NCBI GenBank assembly: GCA_040391535.1
Contig: JBEBXQ010000003.1
Coordinates: forward strand, 28,843 to 92,842
Origin: JBEBXQ01 sp040391535
GTDB taxonomy: Bacteria > Bacteroidota > Bacteroidia > Cytophagales > Spirosomataceae
Reading direction: 5' to 3'
Length of the DNA: 64,000 nt
Under the pieces are notes generated by a model. The model was given only the letters and a program-made list of their open reading frames with translations. It searched no databases and was not told where the DNA came from. Each line of letters opens with the position of its first letter. Positions within the stretch are counted from its first letter, which is position 1. Positions 33,999 through 43,849 of the stretch are shown here, in pieces. The translations under genes and the position numbers were made by a program.

Positions 33999-36566
33999 AT
34001 GTCTGAATCAACTAGTGGCAACATTATCCCTATTAATATAGAGGATGAAATGCGGGGAGCGTATATTGACTACTCCATGTCAGTGATTATTTCCCGCGCC
34101 TTACCTGATGTCCGTGATGGATTAAAGCCTGTACACAGAAGGGTTTTGTATGGAATGGACGGTTTGGGAGTAAAATACAACAGGCCACATAAAAAATCAG
34201 CACGTATTGTCGGAGAGGTTCTTGGTAAATACCATCCGCACGGCGACTCCTCTGTTTACGACACAATGGTTCGTATGGCTCAGGAGTGGTCACTGCGTTA
34301 TCTGCTGGTAGATGGCCAGGGTAACTTCGGATCGGTTGACGGTGACTCACCTGCGGCGATGCGTTATACCGAAGCCCGCTTAAAAAGACTTGCTGATGAA
34401 TTGCTTGATGATATTGAAAAAGATACAGTTGATTTTCAGCCCAACTTTGATGATTCTTTAACGGAACCCACCGTATTACCCGCCCGTTTCCCCAACTTAC
34501 TGGTGAACGGATCATCCGGTATTGCAGTAGGTATGGCCACCAATATGGCTCCGCATAATCTTGCGGAAGTAATTGACGGAACCATCGCTTATATCGAAAA
34601 CAGAGATATTACCATTCATGAACTGATGGAGTTTATTAAGGCTCCTGATTTTCCGACGGGGGGTACTATTTACGGATATCAGGGTGTACGATCAGCATTT
34701 GAAACCGGGCGTGGACGCGTCGTTATCCGGGGGAAATCCCATTTTGAAACTTCCAAAACCGGAAAAGAGCAGATCGTCTTTACGGAAATTCCGTATATGA
34801 CTAATAAAGCGCTCATGATTGAGAGGATTGCTGCGCTGATAAATGAGAAGAAGCTGGATGGTATTTCGGATATCAGGGATGAGTCGGATCGTGACGGAAT
34901 GCGTGTGGTATTTGACCTTAAAAAAGACGCTATTCCTAATATTGTACTGAACCATTTATATAAGCACACACCGCTCCAGTCTTCTTTCGGGGTTAACAAT
35001 GTAGCCCTGGTCAATGGCCGCCCTGAAACACTCAATCTGAAGGACCTGATTGTTCATTATGTAGATCACCGGGTAATTGTTATTACACGAAGGACTGAAT
35101 ATGAACTGAGAGAAGCCGAAAAACGGGCGCACATTCTGGAAGGCCTGATCATCGCCCTCGATAACCTGGATGCCGTTATCAAACTGATCCGGGATTCACG
35201 GGATCCGGAAGAAGCGAAAACGGGTCTGATGGCTAATTTTGCTCTTTCAGAGATTCAGGCGAAAGCCATTCTTGAAATGCGCCTGCAACGTCTGACAGGA
35301 CTTGAGAGAGATAAGATCGTGAAGGAGTATGAGGAGATCATGGCCCTGATCACAGATCTTAGAGATATTCTTGCCAATGAATGGCGGAAATTCGAAATTA
35401 TCAAGACCGAGCTTTCTGATATCAGAGCCCGCTATGGTGATGCACGCCGTACTGAGATTGAATATGCGGCAGAAGAATTCAGTGATGAAGATATGATTGC
35501 TGATGAGGAAATGCTTATTACCATTTCACATCAGGGATATATGAAGCGTACGCCTCTGAATGAATACCGCTCTCAAAGCCGGGGAGGTGTCGGAGCACGT
35601 GGTGTAAAAACCAAAGATGATGATTTCACGGAACATCTCTTCTCTGCCACAATGCTTAATTACCTGTTGTTCTTTACTGAATCCGGGAAATTGTTCTGGA
35701 TGAAAGTATATGAAGTACCTGAAGGAAGTAAGACGGCAAAAGGTAGGCCTATACAGAATCTGATCAGTATTGAGCCGGGAGATAAAATCAGATCGGTTAT
35801 CAATGTTAAGACACTGTCTGATCCTGATTATATCAACAATAATTATATCATTATGTGTACTGCCCAGGGTACTATTAAAAAGACCCTGCTGGAAGCGTAC
35901 TCCCGTCCGCGTCAGAATGGTATTATTGCCATAACGGTTCATGAAGGTGATCGTCTGCTTAATGTTGCCCTAACCAACGGAGATAATGATATTGTTATCG
36001 CTTCAAGTGCCGGCCGTGCGGTAAGGTTTAACGAGAAAGGGGTGAGGCCAATGGGAAGAACTGCCGCCGGTGTGAGAGGTATTAACCTGGAGACTGCAGG
36101 CGGAGGCCAGAATCTCGTGATTGGTATGGTTTGTATCAGCCGTGAAGATACCCAGCTGCTCGTAGTTTCTGAAAACGGTTTTGGAAAACGTTCGCCGATA
36201 GGAGATTACCGCATCACCAACCGTGGAGGAAAAGGGGTGACTACCATGAACGCAACGGATAAAGTTGGCAGACTGGTAGCGATCAGTGAAGTGACGGAGG
36301 AGGATGACCTGATGATCATTACCAAAAACGGAATCGCGATCCGTATGGCGGTGGAAGATATCCGTCAGGCAGGCCGTAACACACAGGGAGTGAAACTTAT
36401 CAGGCTTTCGAATAACGATGAAATATCATCAGTGACACGCCTTGCCAAAGAAGAAGATGAGGAAGAAGAAATTGTTGATGGAAGCGCACAGGTTGAAGGA
36501 AATGATCATGTTTCTGATGAATCAGATAACAGTGAAAATAGTGTAGAAAATGAAACAAATGAATAA
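33999..36566 (+). CDS. gyrA: DNA gyrase subunit A
   Basis: Breakage-reunion subunit of DNA gyrase (855 residues). The catalytic tyrosine is Tyr123 in MRYTEARL. The quinolone pocket reads HPHGDSSVYDT with Ser84 and Asp88, the susceptible-type residues. A GyrA box QSRGGVG (526-532) opens the C-terminal beta-pinwheel and separates this protein from ParC. The last 40 residues are strongly acidic (EEDEEEEIVDG... NSVENETNE), a tail type known to modulate supercoiling in other gyrases. GyrB is not in the window. A TPR gene follows after 50 bp. Confidence 0.96.
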   Translation: MSESTSGNIIPINIEDEMRGAYIDYSMSVIISRALPDVRDGLKPVHRRVLYGMDGLGVKYNRPHKKSARIVGEVLGKYHPHGDSSVYDTMVRMAQEWSLRYLLVDGQGNFGSVDGDSPAAMRYTEARLKRLADELLDDIEKDTVDFQPNFDDSLTEPTVLPARFPNLLVNGSSGIAVGMATNMAPHNLAEVIDGTIAYIENRDITIHELMEFIKAPDFPTGGTIYGYQGVRSAFETGRGRVVIRGKSHFETSKTGKEQIVFTEIPYMTNKALMIERIAALINEKKLDGISDIRDESDRDGMRVVFDLKKDAIPNIVLNHLYKHTPLQSSFGVNNVALVNGRPETLNLKDLIVHYVDHRVIVITRRTEYELREAEKRAHILEGLIIALDNLDAVIKLIRDSRDPEEAKTGLMANFALSEIQAKAILEMRLQRLTGLERDKIVKEYEEIMALITDLRDILANEWRKFEIIKTELSDIRARYGDARRTEIEYAAEEFSDEDMIADEEMLITISHQGYMKRTPLNEYRSQSRGGVGARGVKTKDDDFTEHLFSATMLNYLLFFTESGKLFWMKVYEVPEGSKTAKGRPIQNLISIEPGDKIRSVINVKTLSDPDYINNNYIIMCTAQGTIKKTLLEAYSRPRQNGIIAITVHEGDRLLNVALTNGDNDIVIASSAGRAVRFNEKGVRPMGRTAAGVRGINLETAGGGQNLVIGMVCISREDTQLLVVSENGFGKRSPIGDYRITNRGGKGVTTMNATDKVGRLVAISEVTEEDDLMIITKNGIAIRMAVEDIRQAGRNTQGVKLIRLSNNDEISSVTRLAKEEDEEEEIVDGSAQVEGNDHVSDESDNSENSVENETNE

Positions 36567-36616
36567 TTCATTTGTTATAAACGTTACATATCTATAAAAC
36601 CAATTTAATCCATTTT

Positions 36617-38071
36617 ATGAAAAAAACCGTAATTGTTTCTGTACTCAGCTTATTCATGGTACCTGCGTTTGCACAGGATGTACTTGATCAGGCTGTTTTG
36701 GACCAGATAAAGAAGGATAAGGAGAAAAGTGATAAGAATATTCAGGACCCCAAAGCAAATGTAAAAGCAGCCACATGGATGGATCGCGCCAAGCTTTATG
36801 AGAATATCGCTTTGCAACATACAACCATCGATTCCAATGCGGCAAATGAAGCCAGAGAAGCTTACAAAAAAGTGATAGAACTTGATGTTACCAAAAAGGG
36901 TGCACCAGGGAAAAGTGCTCAGGAAGCTGAAAAAATCCTGCAAGGGGGCGAAGGCACTTTCCTTTATAATGCATTTGTGACACAAGGTGCCCAGTATTTT
37001 CAGGGTAAGAATCTGAAAGGAGCTTTGGATGCATTTACGGCTGCTCAGGAAATAAACACAAAAGACACTACTGCTGCTTTGTATGGTGGTATTGCTGCTC
37101 AATCACTTGATCTGCAGGATCAGGCAATTGCAGGGTTTGAAAAGTATGCCGATAACGGTGGGGTAGACCCTTCCGTTTATTATGGTCTTTCTCAGCTGTA
37201 TCGTGTCAAAAAGGATTTTCCTAATGCGATGAAAGCACTTGAAAAAGGTATCGCCAAGGCTCCGGACAACAAAGATCTGAAAGCTGAAGTGGTGAATGTA
37301 TTGCTGGATTCAGGTCAGGAGGATGTGGCTATTGAAAAACTGAAAAGCCTTGCAGAGTCAGATCCGTCAAACGTTACTAATATTCTGAACCTGGGTATTC
37401 TTTATGATAATGCATTTTCTAAAACAGGAAGCGAAATTCGGAAAATAGAAAATCAACTGGGTGCGGGTGGAAGTAAAAAATCAGCAGTAGAAAAAGATAT
37501 CGAAGCTGAAAAAGGAAAAGTTGAAGTATTTAATGAAGAGATCAAGCGTTTAGCCAGCCGTATTAAAGCACAGCCGAAGAATGCGGATCTGAAACGCCAG
37601 CTGACCGATGCCCAGAGTTCTGTAAAGGCTTCTGAAGAAACATTGGCCAAGCTTAATGCCGATTTGAAAGCATTGGAAGAAGAGAGCAAAGGAACTGATG
37701 TGACAGCTTTACAGAAAGAACTTGATGCCTTGAAAGCAAAGCAGGCCGAAGCCAGAAAGAATACAATTACCTATTATGAAAAAGCACTTAGTGTTGATGC
37801 CAATAATCATGATGCTTTGAATAATATGGGTATTTTCTACTACAATGAAGCGGTTGAGCTGAAAAAGGAAGTAGATAATATGAATATGGCAGAATATAAT
37901 GCCAGAGGTAAGGAAGTGGAAGGTCGTGTATGTGGCCGTTTTACAAAGTCTAAACCTTACTTTGAAAAAGCTGTTGCTGTAAATGCAGATTCTGAAGCTA
38001 AAAATCACCTGGAGAATGTAAATATGATTCTTCAGCAATTTGAAGGGAAGAATATCGAATGTGTTGAGTAA
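36617..38071 (+). CDS. exported TPR protein with coiled-coil insertion
   Basis: Protein of 484 residues with signal peptide MKKTVIVSVLSLFMVPAFA ending before QDVLD, so it acts in the periplasm or at the outer membrane. TPR-like helix pairs cover about 35-275 (e.g. LKGALDAFTAAQEINTKDT, DFPNAMKALEKGIAKAPDN). Residues about 280-385 form a charged coiled coil (EIRKIENQLG... LAKLNADLKALEEESK). A last TPR pair follows (ITYYEKALSVDANNHDALNNMG). It lies 50 bp after gyrA and probably shares its transcript. The function is not known; a scaffold role is likely from the fold. Confidence 0.88.
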   Translation: MKKTVIVSVLSLFMVPAFAQDVLDQAVLDQIKKDKEKSDKNIQDPKANVKAATWMDRAKLYENIALQHTTIDSNAANEAREAYKKVIELDVTKKGAPGKSAQEAEKILQGGEGTFLYNAFVTQGAQYFQGKNLKGALDAFTAAQEINTKDTTAALYGGIAAQSLDLQDQAIAGFEKYADNGGVDPSVYYGLSQLYRVKKDFPNAMKALEKGIAKAPDNKDLKAEVVNVLLDSGQEDVAIEKLKSLAESDPSNVTNILNLGILYDNAFSKTGSEIRKIENQLGAGGSKKSAVEKDIEAEKGKVEVFNEEIKRLASRIKAQPKNADLKRQLTDAQSSVKASEETLAKLNADLKALEEESKGTDVTALQKELDALKAKQAEARKNTITYYEKALSVDANNHDALNNMGIFYYNEAVELKKEVDNMNMAEYNARGKEVEGRVCGRFTKSKPYFEKAVAVNADSEAKNHLENVNMILQQFEGKNIECVE

Positions 38072-38099
38072 ACATTTACCTGACAGATCATTATCATTA

Positions 38100-38133
38100 G
38101 GGCTGTTGGCATTGTGCCGGCAGCCCTTTTTTT
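38100..38133 (+). terminator. terminator of the gyrA-TPR unit
   Basis: GGGCTGTTGGCA (38100-38111), loop TTG, TGCCGGCAGCCC (38115-38126) pair over 12 bp with two G-T wobbles, followed by seven Ts. It lies 29 bases after the TPR stop codon. The stretch from here to 38300 contains no visible gene. Confidence 0.9.
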
Positions 38134-38301
38134 AATGGTGTTGCTTTGTTTTCTATGAAAACCTCAGATTGCGTTCGTTGTAGTTCAGGGGGGATTGATT
38201 GTATGTGGCCTATGAGAATTCCGGGGCACAACGCTCCTTGTTAGGTCTGATTTGCATCATTCAGATTTATTTTCTCCAGGAAACCTGTGGTAAAGGCAAT
38301 A

Positions 38302-38335
38302 AAAAATACCCGGATTATTACTTCCGGGTATTTTT
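38302..38335. terminator. terminator downstream of clpC
   Basis: AAAAATACCCGGA (38302-38314) and TCCGGGTATTTTT (38323-38335) form a perfect 13-bp stem with an eight-base loop. A/T runs on both sides allow action on both strands; on the minus strand it lies 16 bases after the clpC stop. Confidence 0.9.
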
Positions 38336-38351
38336 GTACTATTTTGTTATT

Positions 38352-40889
38352 TTATGAATTGGTGACTTCCTCTTCTTTTTTTCTGACGGATATGGTAAGC
38401 TGTTCACTGCTGCCGTCATGGTCAGCGAGAAGTATGTCTCCTTCACGTAAATCACCTTTCAGAATCTCTTCAGCGACCGGGTCTTCCAGATAACGCTGGA
38501 TAGCGCGGTTCAAAGGTCTGGCACCGTACTGAGGATCATATCCTTTTTCAGCCAGGAAATCTTTGGCAGGTATCGTAAGTTCGATATCATAACCTAATCC
38601 TTTGAGTCTGCCGAATAATTTATTCAGTGAGATATCAATAATCTTATGAATTTCCTCGCGCTGCAGCGAATTAAATACGATCACATCATCCAGACGGTTC
38701 AGAAACTCAGGTGAAAATGCCTTTCTGAGTGCGTTCTGAATTGTACTTCTCATCACATCATCCTGGTTATCAGACTTGGCTCTGGTCGCAAAACCAATTC
38801 CACTACCAAAGTCTTTCAGATCCCTTGCACCAATATTAGATGTCATGATGATAATGGTGTTCCGGAAATCAACCCGCCGTCCGAGTCCGTCAGTCAGAAT
38901 ACCGTCGTCAAGGACCTGCAGCAGAATATTGAAGACATCAGGATGTGCTTTTTCAATTTCATCCAACAGTACTACACTGTAAGGTTTCCGGCGGATTTTT
39001 TCAGTCAGCTGACCACCTTCTTCGTAGCCTACATATCCCGGAGGTGCGCCCACCAGTCTGGAGATGCTGAATTTCTCCATGTATTCACTCATATCAATTC
39101 TTACCAGCGCATCATCCTTATCAAACAGATAGGTTGCCAATACCTTAGCCAGCTCCGTTTTTCCTACTCCGGTAGGACCGAGGAAAATAAAGGAACCAAT
39201 AGGCTTTTTGGGATCTTTCAGGCCAACTCGGGTCCGCTGAATAGCTTTGACAAGTTTGTCAATGGCAGATTCCTGCCCGATCACCTTGTCTTTCAGTTCC
39301 GTAGCCATGTTGAGCAATTTTTTCCCTTCATCCAATGAAACATTGGTTACAGGAATTCCTGTCATCATAGCCACAACCTCAGCTACATTAGCTTCTGAAA
39401 CTGTATAGCGTTTCTTACGGGTTTCTTCTTCCCATTGCGCTTTGGCGCTGTCCAGCTGATCATTGAGCTTTTTCTCCCGATCACGCAATTGTGCTGCTTC
39501 TTCGTATTTCTGACTCTTAACAACCCTGTTTTTTTCCTGCTTGATGTTTTCAATCTGCTCTTCGAGCGAAAGAATATCATCAGGTACGGTAATGTTGCTG
39601 ATATGAACCCTGGCACCCACCTCATCCATTACGTCAATTGCCTTATCAGGAAGGAACCGGTCGGTAATGTATCTTTCCGATAACTTTACCGCTGACTCAA
39701 TCGCTTCTTTGGTATAGTTGACGTGGTGGTGCTCTTCGTATTTTTCCTTGATGTTTTCAAGTATCTGGATGGTTTCTTCAACCGAAGTAGCATCAACCAT
39801 CACCATTTGAAAACGACGTGCCAATGCACCGTCTTTTTCAATATACTGGCGGTATTCATCAAGGGTAGTAGCTCCTATGCACTGGATTTCACCACGCGCC
39901 AGCGCAGGTTTGAACATGTTGGAAGCATCGAGCGAACCTGATGCCCCGCCTGCCCCTACAATAGTATGCAACTCATCAATAAACAGGATAACATCCGGAG
40001 ATTTCTCCAGTTCATTCATGACGGCTTTCATTCTTTCCTCAAACTGCCCACGGTATTTGGTGCCGGCCACAAGTGAAGCCAGGTCCAGGGTTACCACGCG
40101 TTTTCCGAACAGAACTCTTGATACCTTTTTCTGAATAATGCGTAGTGCCAGTCCTTCAGCAATGGCTGTTTTACCGACACCCGGTTCTCCGATCAGAATA
40201 GGATTATTCTTTTTACGACGGCTCAGAATCTGAGCAACACGTTCGATTTCTTTTTCACGTCCGACGATAGGGTCAAGCTTACCCACTTCAGCCAGTTTCG
40301 TCAGATCCCTGCCGAAATTATCCAGAACCGGAGTTTTGGATTTTTCTGTCCCTTTCGATTCACGGCCGGTTGAACCCGACTGATACGTACCTGAAGATCT
40401 TGGATCGTCATCTCCGTCATCTGTTTCAGAACCCATTGTCGGGGGTGTTCCCGAAGACTGGTATTCAAGCATTTCCTTAATGACCTCATAGGTAACATTG
40501 AATTTATGCAGGATCTGGGTGGCAATATTATCTTCATCCCGGAGAATGGACAGTAATAAGTGTTCTGTTCCGATCAACGGGCTTTTAAAGATCTTGGCTT
40601 CCAGATAAGTAATCTTCAGTACTTTTTCTGATTGTCTGGTTAAAGGGATATTCTGGAGGTTCTTTACATTATTTGTAGCAGTACCTCTGGTGGCCTGTTC
40701 CAGGTTGTTTTTTAATTCGTCGAATGAAATTCCTAATTTTTTCAGAAGCTCAACCGCTATGCCTTCACCTTCACGGATCATACCGAGCATCAAATGCTCA
40801 GCCCCGATGTAGTCGTGACCCAGGCGAAGAGCTTCCTCTCTGCTCATTGAAATTACTTCTTTTACCCGATTTGAGAATTTGGCTTCCAT
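38352..40889 (-). CDS. clpC: ClpC-type AAA+ protease chaperone
   Basis: Hsp100 unfoldase (845 residues) that feeds proteins to ClpP or disaggregates them. The Clp N-domain has two repeats (about 1-145; FSNRVKEVISMSREEALRLG and SEKVLKITYLEAKIF). AAA-1 contains GEPGVGKT near 233-240 and AAA-2 GPTGVGKT near 569-576, with SKTPVLDNFGRDLT before AAA-1. A UVR-type motif in the middle domain (EKNRVVKSQKYEEAAQLRDRE, about 445-465) marks ClpC rather than ClpA or ClpB. No McsA/McsB/CtsR genes are nearby, so regulation differs from Firmicutes. It lies 26 bp after the WbqC-like gene. Confidence 0.95.
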   Translation of the reverse strand: MEAKFSNRVKEVISMSREEALRLGHDYIGAEHLMLGMIREGEGIAVELLKKLGISFDELKNNLEQATRGTATNNVKNLQNIPLTRQSEKVLKITYLEAKIFKSPLIGTEHLLLSILRDEDNIATQILHKFNVTYEVIKEMLEYQSSGTPPTMGSETDDGDDDPRSSGTYQSGSTGRESKGTEKSKTPVLDNFGRDLTKLAEVGKLDPIVGREKEIERVAQILSRRKKNNPILIGEPGVGKTAIAEGLALRIIQKKVSRVLFGKRVVTLDLASLVAGTKYRGQFEERMKAVMNELEKSPDVILFIDELHTIVGAGGASGSLDASNMFKPALARGEIQCIGATTLDEYRQYIEKDGALARRFQMVMVDATSVEETIQILENIKEKYEEHHHVNYTKEAIESAVKLSERYITDRFLPDKAIDVMDEVGARVHISNITVPDDILSLEEQIENIKQEKNRVVKSQKYEEAAQLRDREKKLNDQLDSAKAQWEEETRKKRYTVSEANVAEVVAMMTGIPVTNVSLDEGKKLLNMATELKDKVIGQESAIDKLVKAIQRTRVGLKDPKKPIGSFIFLGPTGVGKTELAKVLATYLFDKDDALVRIDMSEYMEKFSISRLVGAPPGYVGYEEGGQLTEKIRRKPYSVVLLDEIEKAHPDVFNILLQVLDDGILTDGLGRRVDFRNTIIIMTSNIGARDLKDFGSGIGFATRAKSDNQDDVMRSTIQNALRKAFSPEFLNRLDDVIVFNSLQREEIHKIIDISLNKLFGRLKGLGYDIELTIPAKDFLAEKGYDPQYGARPLNRAIQRYLEDPVAEEILKGDLREGDILLADHDGSSEQLTISVRKKEEEVTNS

Positions 40890-40915
40890 ATTTATTGGAA
40901 CTATTTTGTGTCTGT

Positions 40916-41617
40916 TTAAGCTGTAACGAATATTTTTTCCTGTTTGTTCAAATTTACCTGTTTGCTCATTTTTGTAACCGGAAAAATGGTTTGCCCTGCT
41001 TCAGGGCCTGTATTGAAGAGTAAATCTGCAACACTTAAGTTTGGTAAAAAACCTTTGCCAAAGGTTTGATAATAGGGTTTGTTATCTGTAAATATGTACT
41101 TTTCTCTGTTTTTTTTGTTGTTTATCTGGTTTCTGGCATCGTAAATGTCTGTACTATCTTCAATGTATGACAAACTGTAGCTTTTTTTAATATTAATCCT
41201 TAATTTATCAAGACAAATTGTCAGTAATCCGAAATTAAGATCTGTTAAAAATACAGGCTTCCGGGCATATACCTGCTGAAAATAAGGAGCATAATGTTCG
41301 AAATACGGTGATTTTCCGTAGGCCGACTGTAAACATCCCCAATGTACCCTTGTCCACGCTTCGCTATAATCTATTCTGACATCCTTTACAGCTACTTTCC
41401 CTTCCCTGCGTACCAACGGGACAATCAATGTTTCCATTTTATTGGCTCCTGAAACATAACATCGGTTTCTGTAGGTCTGCTTTTGAAAATTTTCATTTAC
41501 TTCAAAAATCACATTTTCAAAGGAAGCCAGTGCTGCTATGTAATCAATGCAGGGTAAATAGTGTAATTCAATGACAATCTTGTTTGGAAATACCTTAGCT
41601 GAATTATCATTTATCAT
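40916..41617 (-). CDS. WbqC-family protein
   Basis: Protein of about 233 residues from ATG 41617; a TTG two codons upstream is the only alternative. Family signatures are IELHYLPCIDYIAALASFENVIFE, FQKQTYRNRCYVSGANK and VPLVRREG... WTRVHWGCLQSAYGKSPYFEHYAPYF. WbqC proteins are found in O-antigen and other clusters and in Bacteroidota genomes generally; their enzymatic role is not firmly established. The C-terminal 50 residues (FLPNLSVADLLFNTGPEA) carry the conserved end of the family. It lies between the Sua5/YciO gene (about 100 bp upstream) and clpC (26 bp downstream). Confidence 0.88.
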   Translation of the reverse strand: MINDNSAKVFPNKIVIELHYLPCIDYIAALASFENVIFEVNENFQKQTYRNRCYVSGANKMETLIVPLVRREGKVAVKDVRIDYSEAWTRVHWGCLQSAYGKSPYFEHYAPYFQQVYARKPVFLTDLNFGLLTICLDKLRINIKKSYSLSYIEDSTDIYDARNQINNKKNREKYIFTDNKPYYQTFGKGFLPNLSVADLLFNTGPEAGQTIFPVTKMSKQVNLNKQEKIFVTA

Positions 41618-41718
41618 AATCAAATATGCAAAATCGTAATGAATATAGCAAACAAAATAGGAATTTAATAAGAATACGATTTATCTGTAGTAACGTCTGG
41701 TTTCTGTTTTACTGTGTT

Positions 41719-42345
41719 TTACAGAAATTGCTGAATATCCCCAAGGCCTTCTCTGATAATTTCAAAATCGTCAGTAGTGGCATCAATGATAGTAGATCCT
41801 GTATTGCCACCATAACCTCCGTCAATAACTACGTCCACAAGGTGTTGAAATTTCTCAAAAATCAGTTCAGGATCTGTGGAGTACTCAATAATTTCATCTT
41901 CATCTTTAATGGACGTAGTAATGATGGGGTTACCCAATTCACGAACCATGCTGCGGGGGATGATATGATCCGGTACTCTTATTCCAACATGTTTCTTGTT
42001 GGTATTGAGTAGTTTAGGGACATGATTGTTCGCGTCAAGTATGAAGGTGTACGGGCCGGGTAATACTTTTTTCATTAATTTGAAAGCAGCATTGCTTACC
42101 CGGGCGTAGTCAGCTATATGGCTGAGATCATAGCAGATAAATGAAAAATCATTTTTCTGTGGTTTGATTCCTTTGATGCGGGCCACTTTTTCGACCGCAC
42201 GTGCGTTGTGAATGTCACAACCCATACCATAAACCGTATCGGTAGGGTATATGGCTATTCCGCCGTCCTTCAGAATCTGTACTACTCGTTGTAATTTTCT
42301 GGGATCGGGATTCTGTGGATATATTTTTATAAATTCTGCGGCCAT
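41719..42345 (-). CDS. L-threonylcarbamoyladenylate synthase (Sua5/YciO/YrdC family)
   Basis: Protein of 208 residues of the YrdC fold, which makes threonylcarbamoyl-AMP for the t6A37 modification of tRNAs reading ANN codons. Recognised by GGIAIYPTDTVYGMGCDIHN, VARIKGIKPQKNDFSFICYD and LPGPYTFILDA, followed by HVGIRVPDH. The KRPKxxP-like segment here is IKGIKPQKNDF, and the length is nearer YciO than the longer Sua5, so a YciO-type role cannot be excluded. It lies 44 bp after the glycosyltransferase gene in the minus-strand block. Confidence 0.88.
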   Translation of the reverse strand: MAAEFIKIYPQNPDPRKLQRVVQILKDGGIAIYPTDTVYGMGCDIHNARAVEKVARIKGIKPQKNDFSFICYDLSHIADYARVSNAAFKLMKKVLPGPYTFILDANNHVPKLLNTNKKHVGIRVPDHIIPRSMVRELGNPIITTSIKDEDEIIEYSTDPELIFEKFQHLVDVVIDGGYGGNTGSTIIDATTDDFEIIREGLGDIQQFL

Positions 42346-42389
42346 CGGACAATTAAATCTTAAATCATTTTTTGCAATTTATAATAAAT

Positions 42390-43388
42390 TCAATTGCCTG
42401 TTGTATTCAAAGTGTATTTAAGTATCTGTTTTATTGAGATGTATTTAATATACAATGAGTTGACACGGATTTTATATCGGCTTAGTAGTATAATGAACCG
42501 GGTGATAACGCCGGGACGGGTTATTTTAGCGTGGAGTTCTGAAAACCTGAACACCAGTTCGAAATTTTCGCAGTAGAAGCACTTACGGATAAATGTTGCT
42601 GTCCGTCGGCTCAGCGCCTTATATTCAGCGGGAGATTTGCAGGAATGGTAGGCCTTAAAGCAAATTTGCAGTGTGGATGGTAACAGTGCATTCTGTTTGC
42701 TGATGATGGTCATGGAATGGGCGTTCCGGTGAAGGCGCTTGCGGGTCAGTATTTCATCCTGATAATCTAATGCGTATTCTCTTGCCATTCTGATCAGTAT
42801 GTCAAAGTCTTCATAAGACAGACTTTCATCGTATCCCGACAACGCTTCCAGAACACTTTTCCTGAACATAAGGGTGGGGGTACAGATGAAATACCGGCTG
42901 AGAACATCTGTAAAAATGTCACCTGCGGGAATCACTTTTTTTGATTTTCCGGTATGATTGACCGGATAGTGGACTCCTGCGTATGCGCCTTTTTCATTAA
43001 TGAAAGTTGCATTTGAGAATATGGCGCCATAACAGGGTGGCAGGGATTGAAAATGTCTTACCTGTTTTTCGATGCGGTCAGGTAAGAGAATATCGTCACC
43101 AGACAAATCCACTATATACTTGCCTTTACATCGCTTCAGGGCATGATTAAAAGCTTTGCAGAGACCAATGTTTTCCTTATTGTCAATGAAAATGACTTCA
43201 GGGTGTGTGGATATGAATTCGTTAACAAGCCGGACCGACTGGTCAGCAGAGGCATTGTTAATGACGATCAGTTCAATGGAAGAGTACGTTTGTGATGTTA
43301 CCGATGCCAGGGTCTCCTGTAAAAAATCTGCCTGATTATATAGCGTACAGATAATGGTAACAATAGGATTTTCCGGTGTGTGTGCCAA
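42390..43388 (-). CDS. family 2 glycosyltransferase (TTG start)
   Basis: GT-A fold glycosyltransferase (332 residues). The nucleotide-sugar site is IVTIICTLYNQADFLQETLAS, IELIVINNASADQS and a DxD-like DLSGDDILLPDRIE at about 95-108. Later residues (about 225-330) are basic and helical with one hydrophobic stretch near 287, perhaps membrane-associated. An in-frame TGA just upstream forces the start to TTG 43388, 12 bp after the thioesterase stop. It probably decorates a surface polysaccharide or lipid; donor and acceptor are unknown. Confidence 0.85.
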   Translation of the reverse strand: MAHTPENPIVTIICTLYNQADFLQETLASVTSQTYSSIELIVINNASADQSVRLVNEFISTHPEVIFIDNKENIGLCKAFNHALKRCKGKYIVDLSGDDILLPDRIEKQVRHFQSLPPCYGAIFSNATFINEKGAYAGVHYPVNHTGKSKKVIPAGDIFTDVLSRYFICTPTLMFRKSVLEALSGYDESLSYEDFDILIRMAREYALDYQDEILTRKRLHRNAHSMTIISKQNALLPSTLQICFKAYHSCKSPAEYKALSRRTATFIRKCFYCENFELVFRFSELHAKITRPGVITRFIILLSRYKIRVNSLYIKYISIKQILKYTLNTTGN

Positions 43389-43400
43389 AAGTATGAGAGA

Positions 43401-43814
43401 TCATTCATCAATAAATGGTTGCAGTTTATCCCGTAGCAGGGCAGGTGTAGGACAAAGTTTACCTGTTTCTTTTTTCTGAAAAACCAGTGTGGTTTCTCCT
43501 TTGTTAAGCAATGTGTCCTCCTGATTGGTGATTTCGTATTCAAATACGATTCTTGCCGCGGGCATTTTGGCAATAATTACCCTGATGGTCAGTAAATCGT
43601 CATAACGTGCGGGAGCCAGGTACCTGCTTTTTGATTCGATCACCGGCATTAATACCCCTGATTCTTCCAGTACCCGGTAACTGAATCCCAGACTGCGAAG
43701 GGCTTCAACCCTGCCTATTTCGTAATAGCGGGCATAATTACCATAATAAACATAACCCATCTGGTCGGTATCGGCATATCTTACCCGAATCCCCTTTACG
43801 TCATACACAAACAC
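43401..43814 (-). CDS. YbgC-type acyl-CoA thioesterase (GTG start)
   Basis: Hot-dog fold thioesterase of 137 residues. The signature VRYADTDQMGYVYYGNYARYYEIGRVEALR holds the catalytic Asp (ADTDQMG, about residues 14-20) of the 4-hydroxybenzoyl-CoA thioesterase/YbgC group. An in-frame TAG three codons upstream forces GTG 43814 (or the next GTG) as start. It lies 35 bp after mltG and 12 bp before the glycosyltransferase. It likely hydrolyses short- or medium-chain acyl-CoA; the exact substrate is open. Confidence 0.87.
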   Translation of the reverse strand: MFVYDVKGIRVRYADTDQMGYVYYGNYARYYEIGRVEALRSLGFSYRVLEESGVLMPVIESKSRYLAPARYDDLLTIRVIIAKMPAARIVFEYEITNQEDTLLNKGETTLVFQKKETGKLCPTPALLRDKLQPFIDE

Positions 43815-43849
43815 CTGTTGCTATTGTTAAAGTGATACTTATGCTTAAA

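Noticed and set aside
34240..34265. Quinolone-resistance mutation in gyrA
   Set aside because: The pocket has Ser84 and Asp88, the usual susceptible residues.
33999..36566. Topoisomerase IV ParC instead of GyrA
   Set aside because: A GyrA box (QSRGGVG) and full-length beta-pinwheel favour gyrase.
38134..38300. Possible small gene or insertion sequence between the two terminators
   Set aside because: No open frame, terminal repeats or RNA-like fold could be supported.
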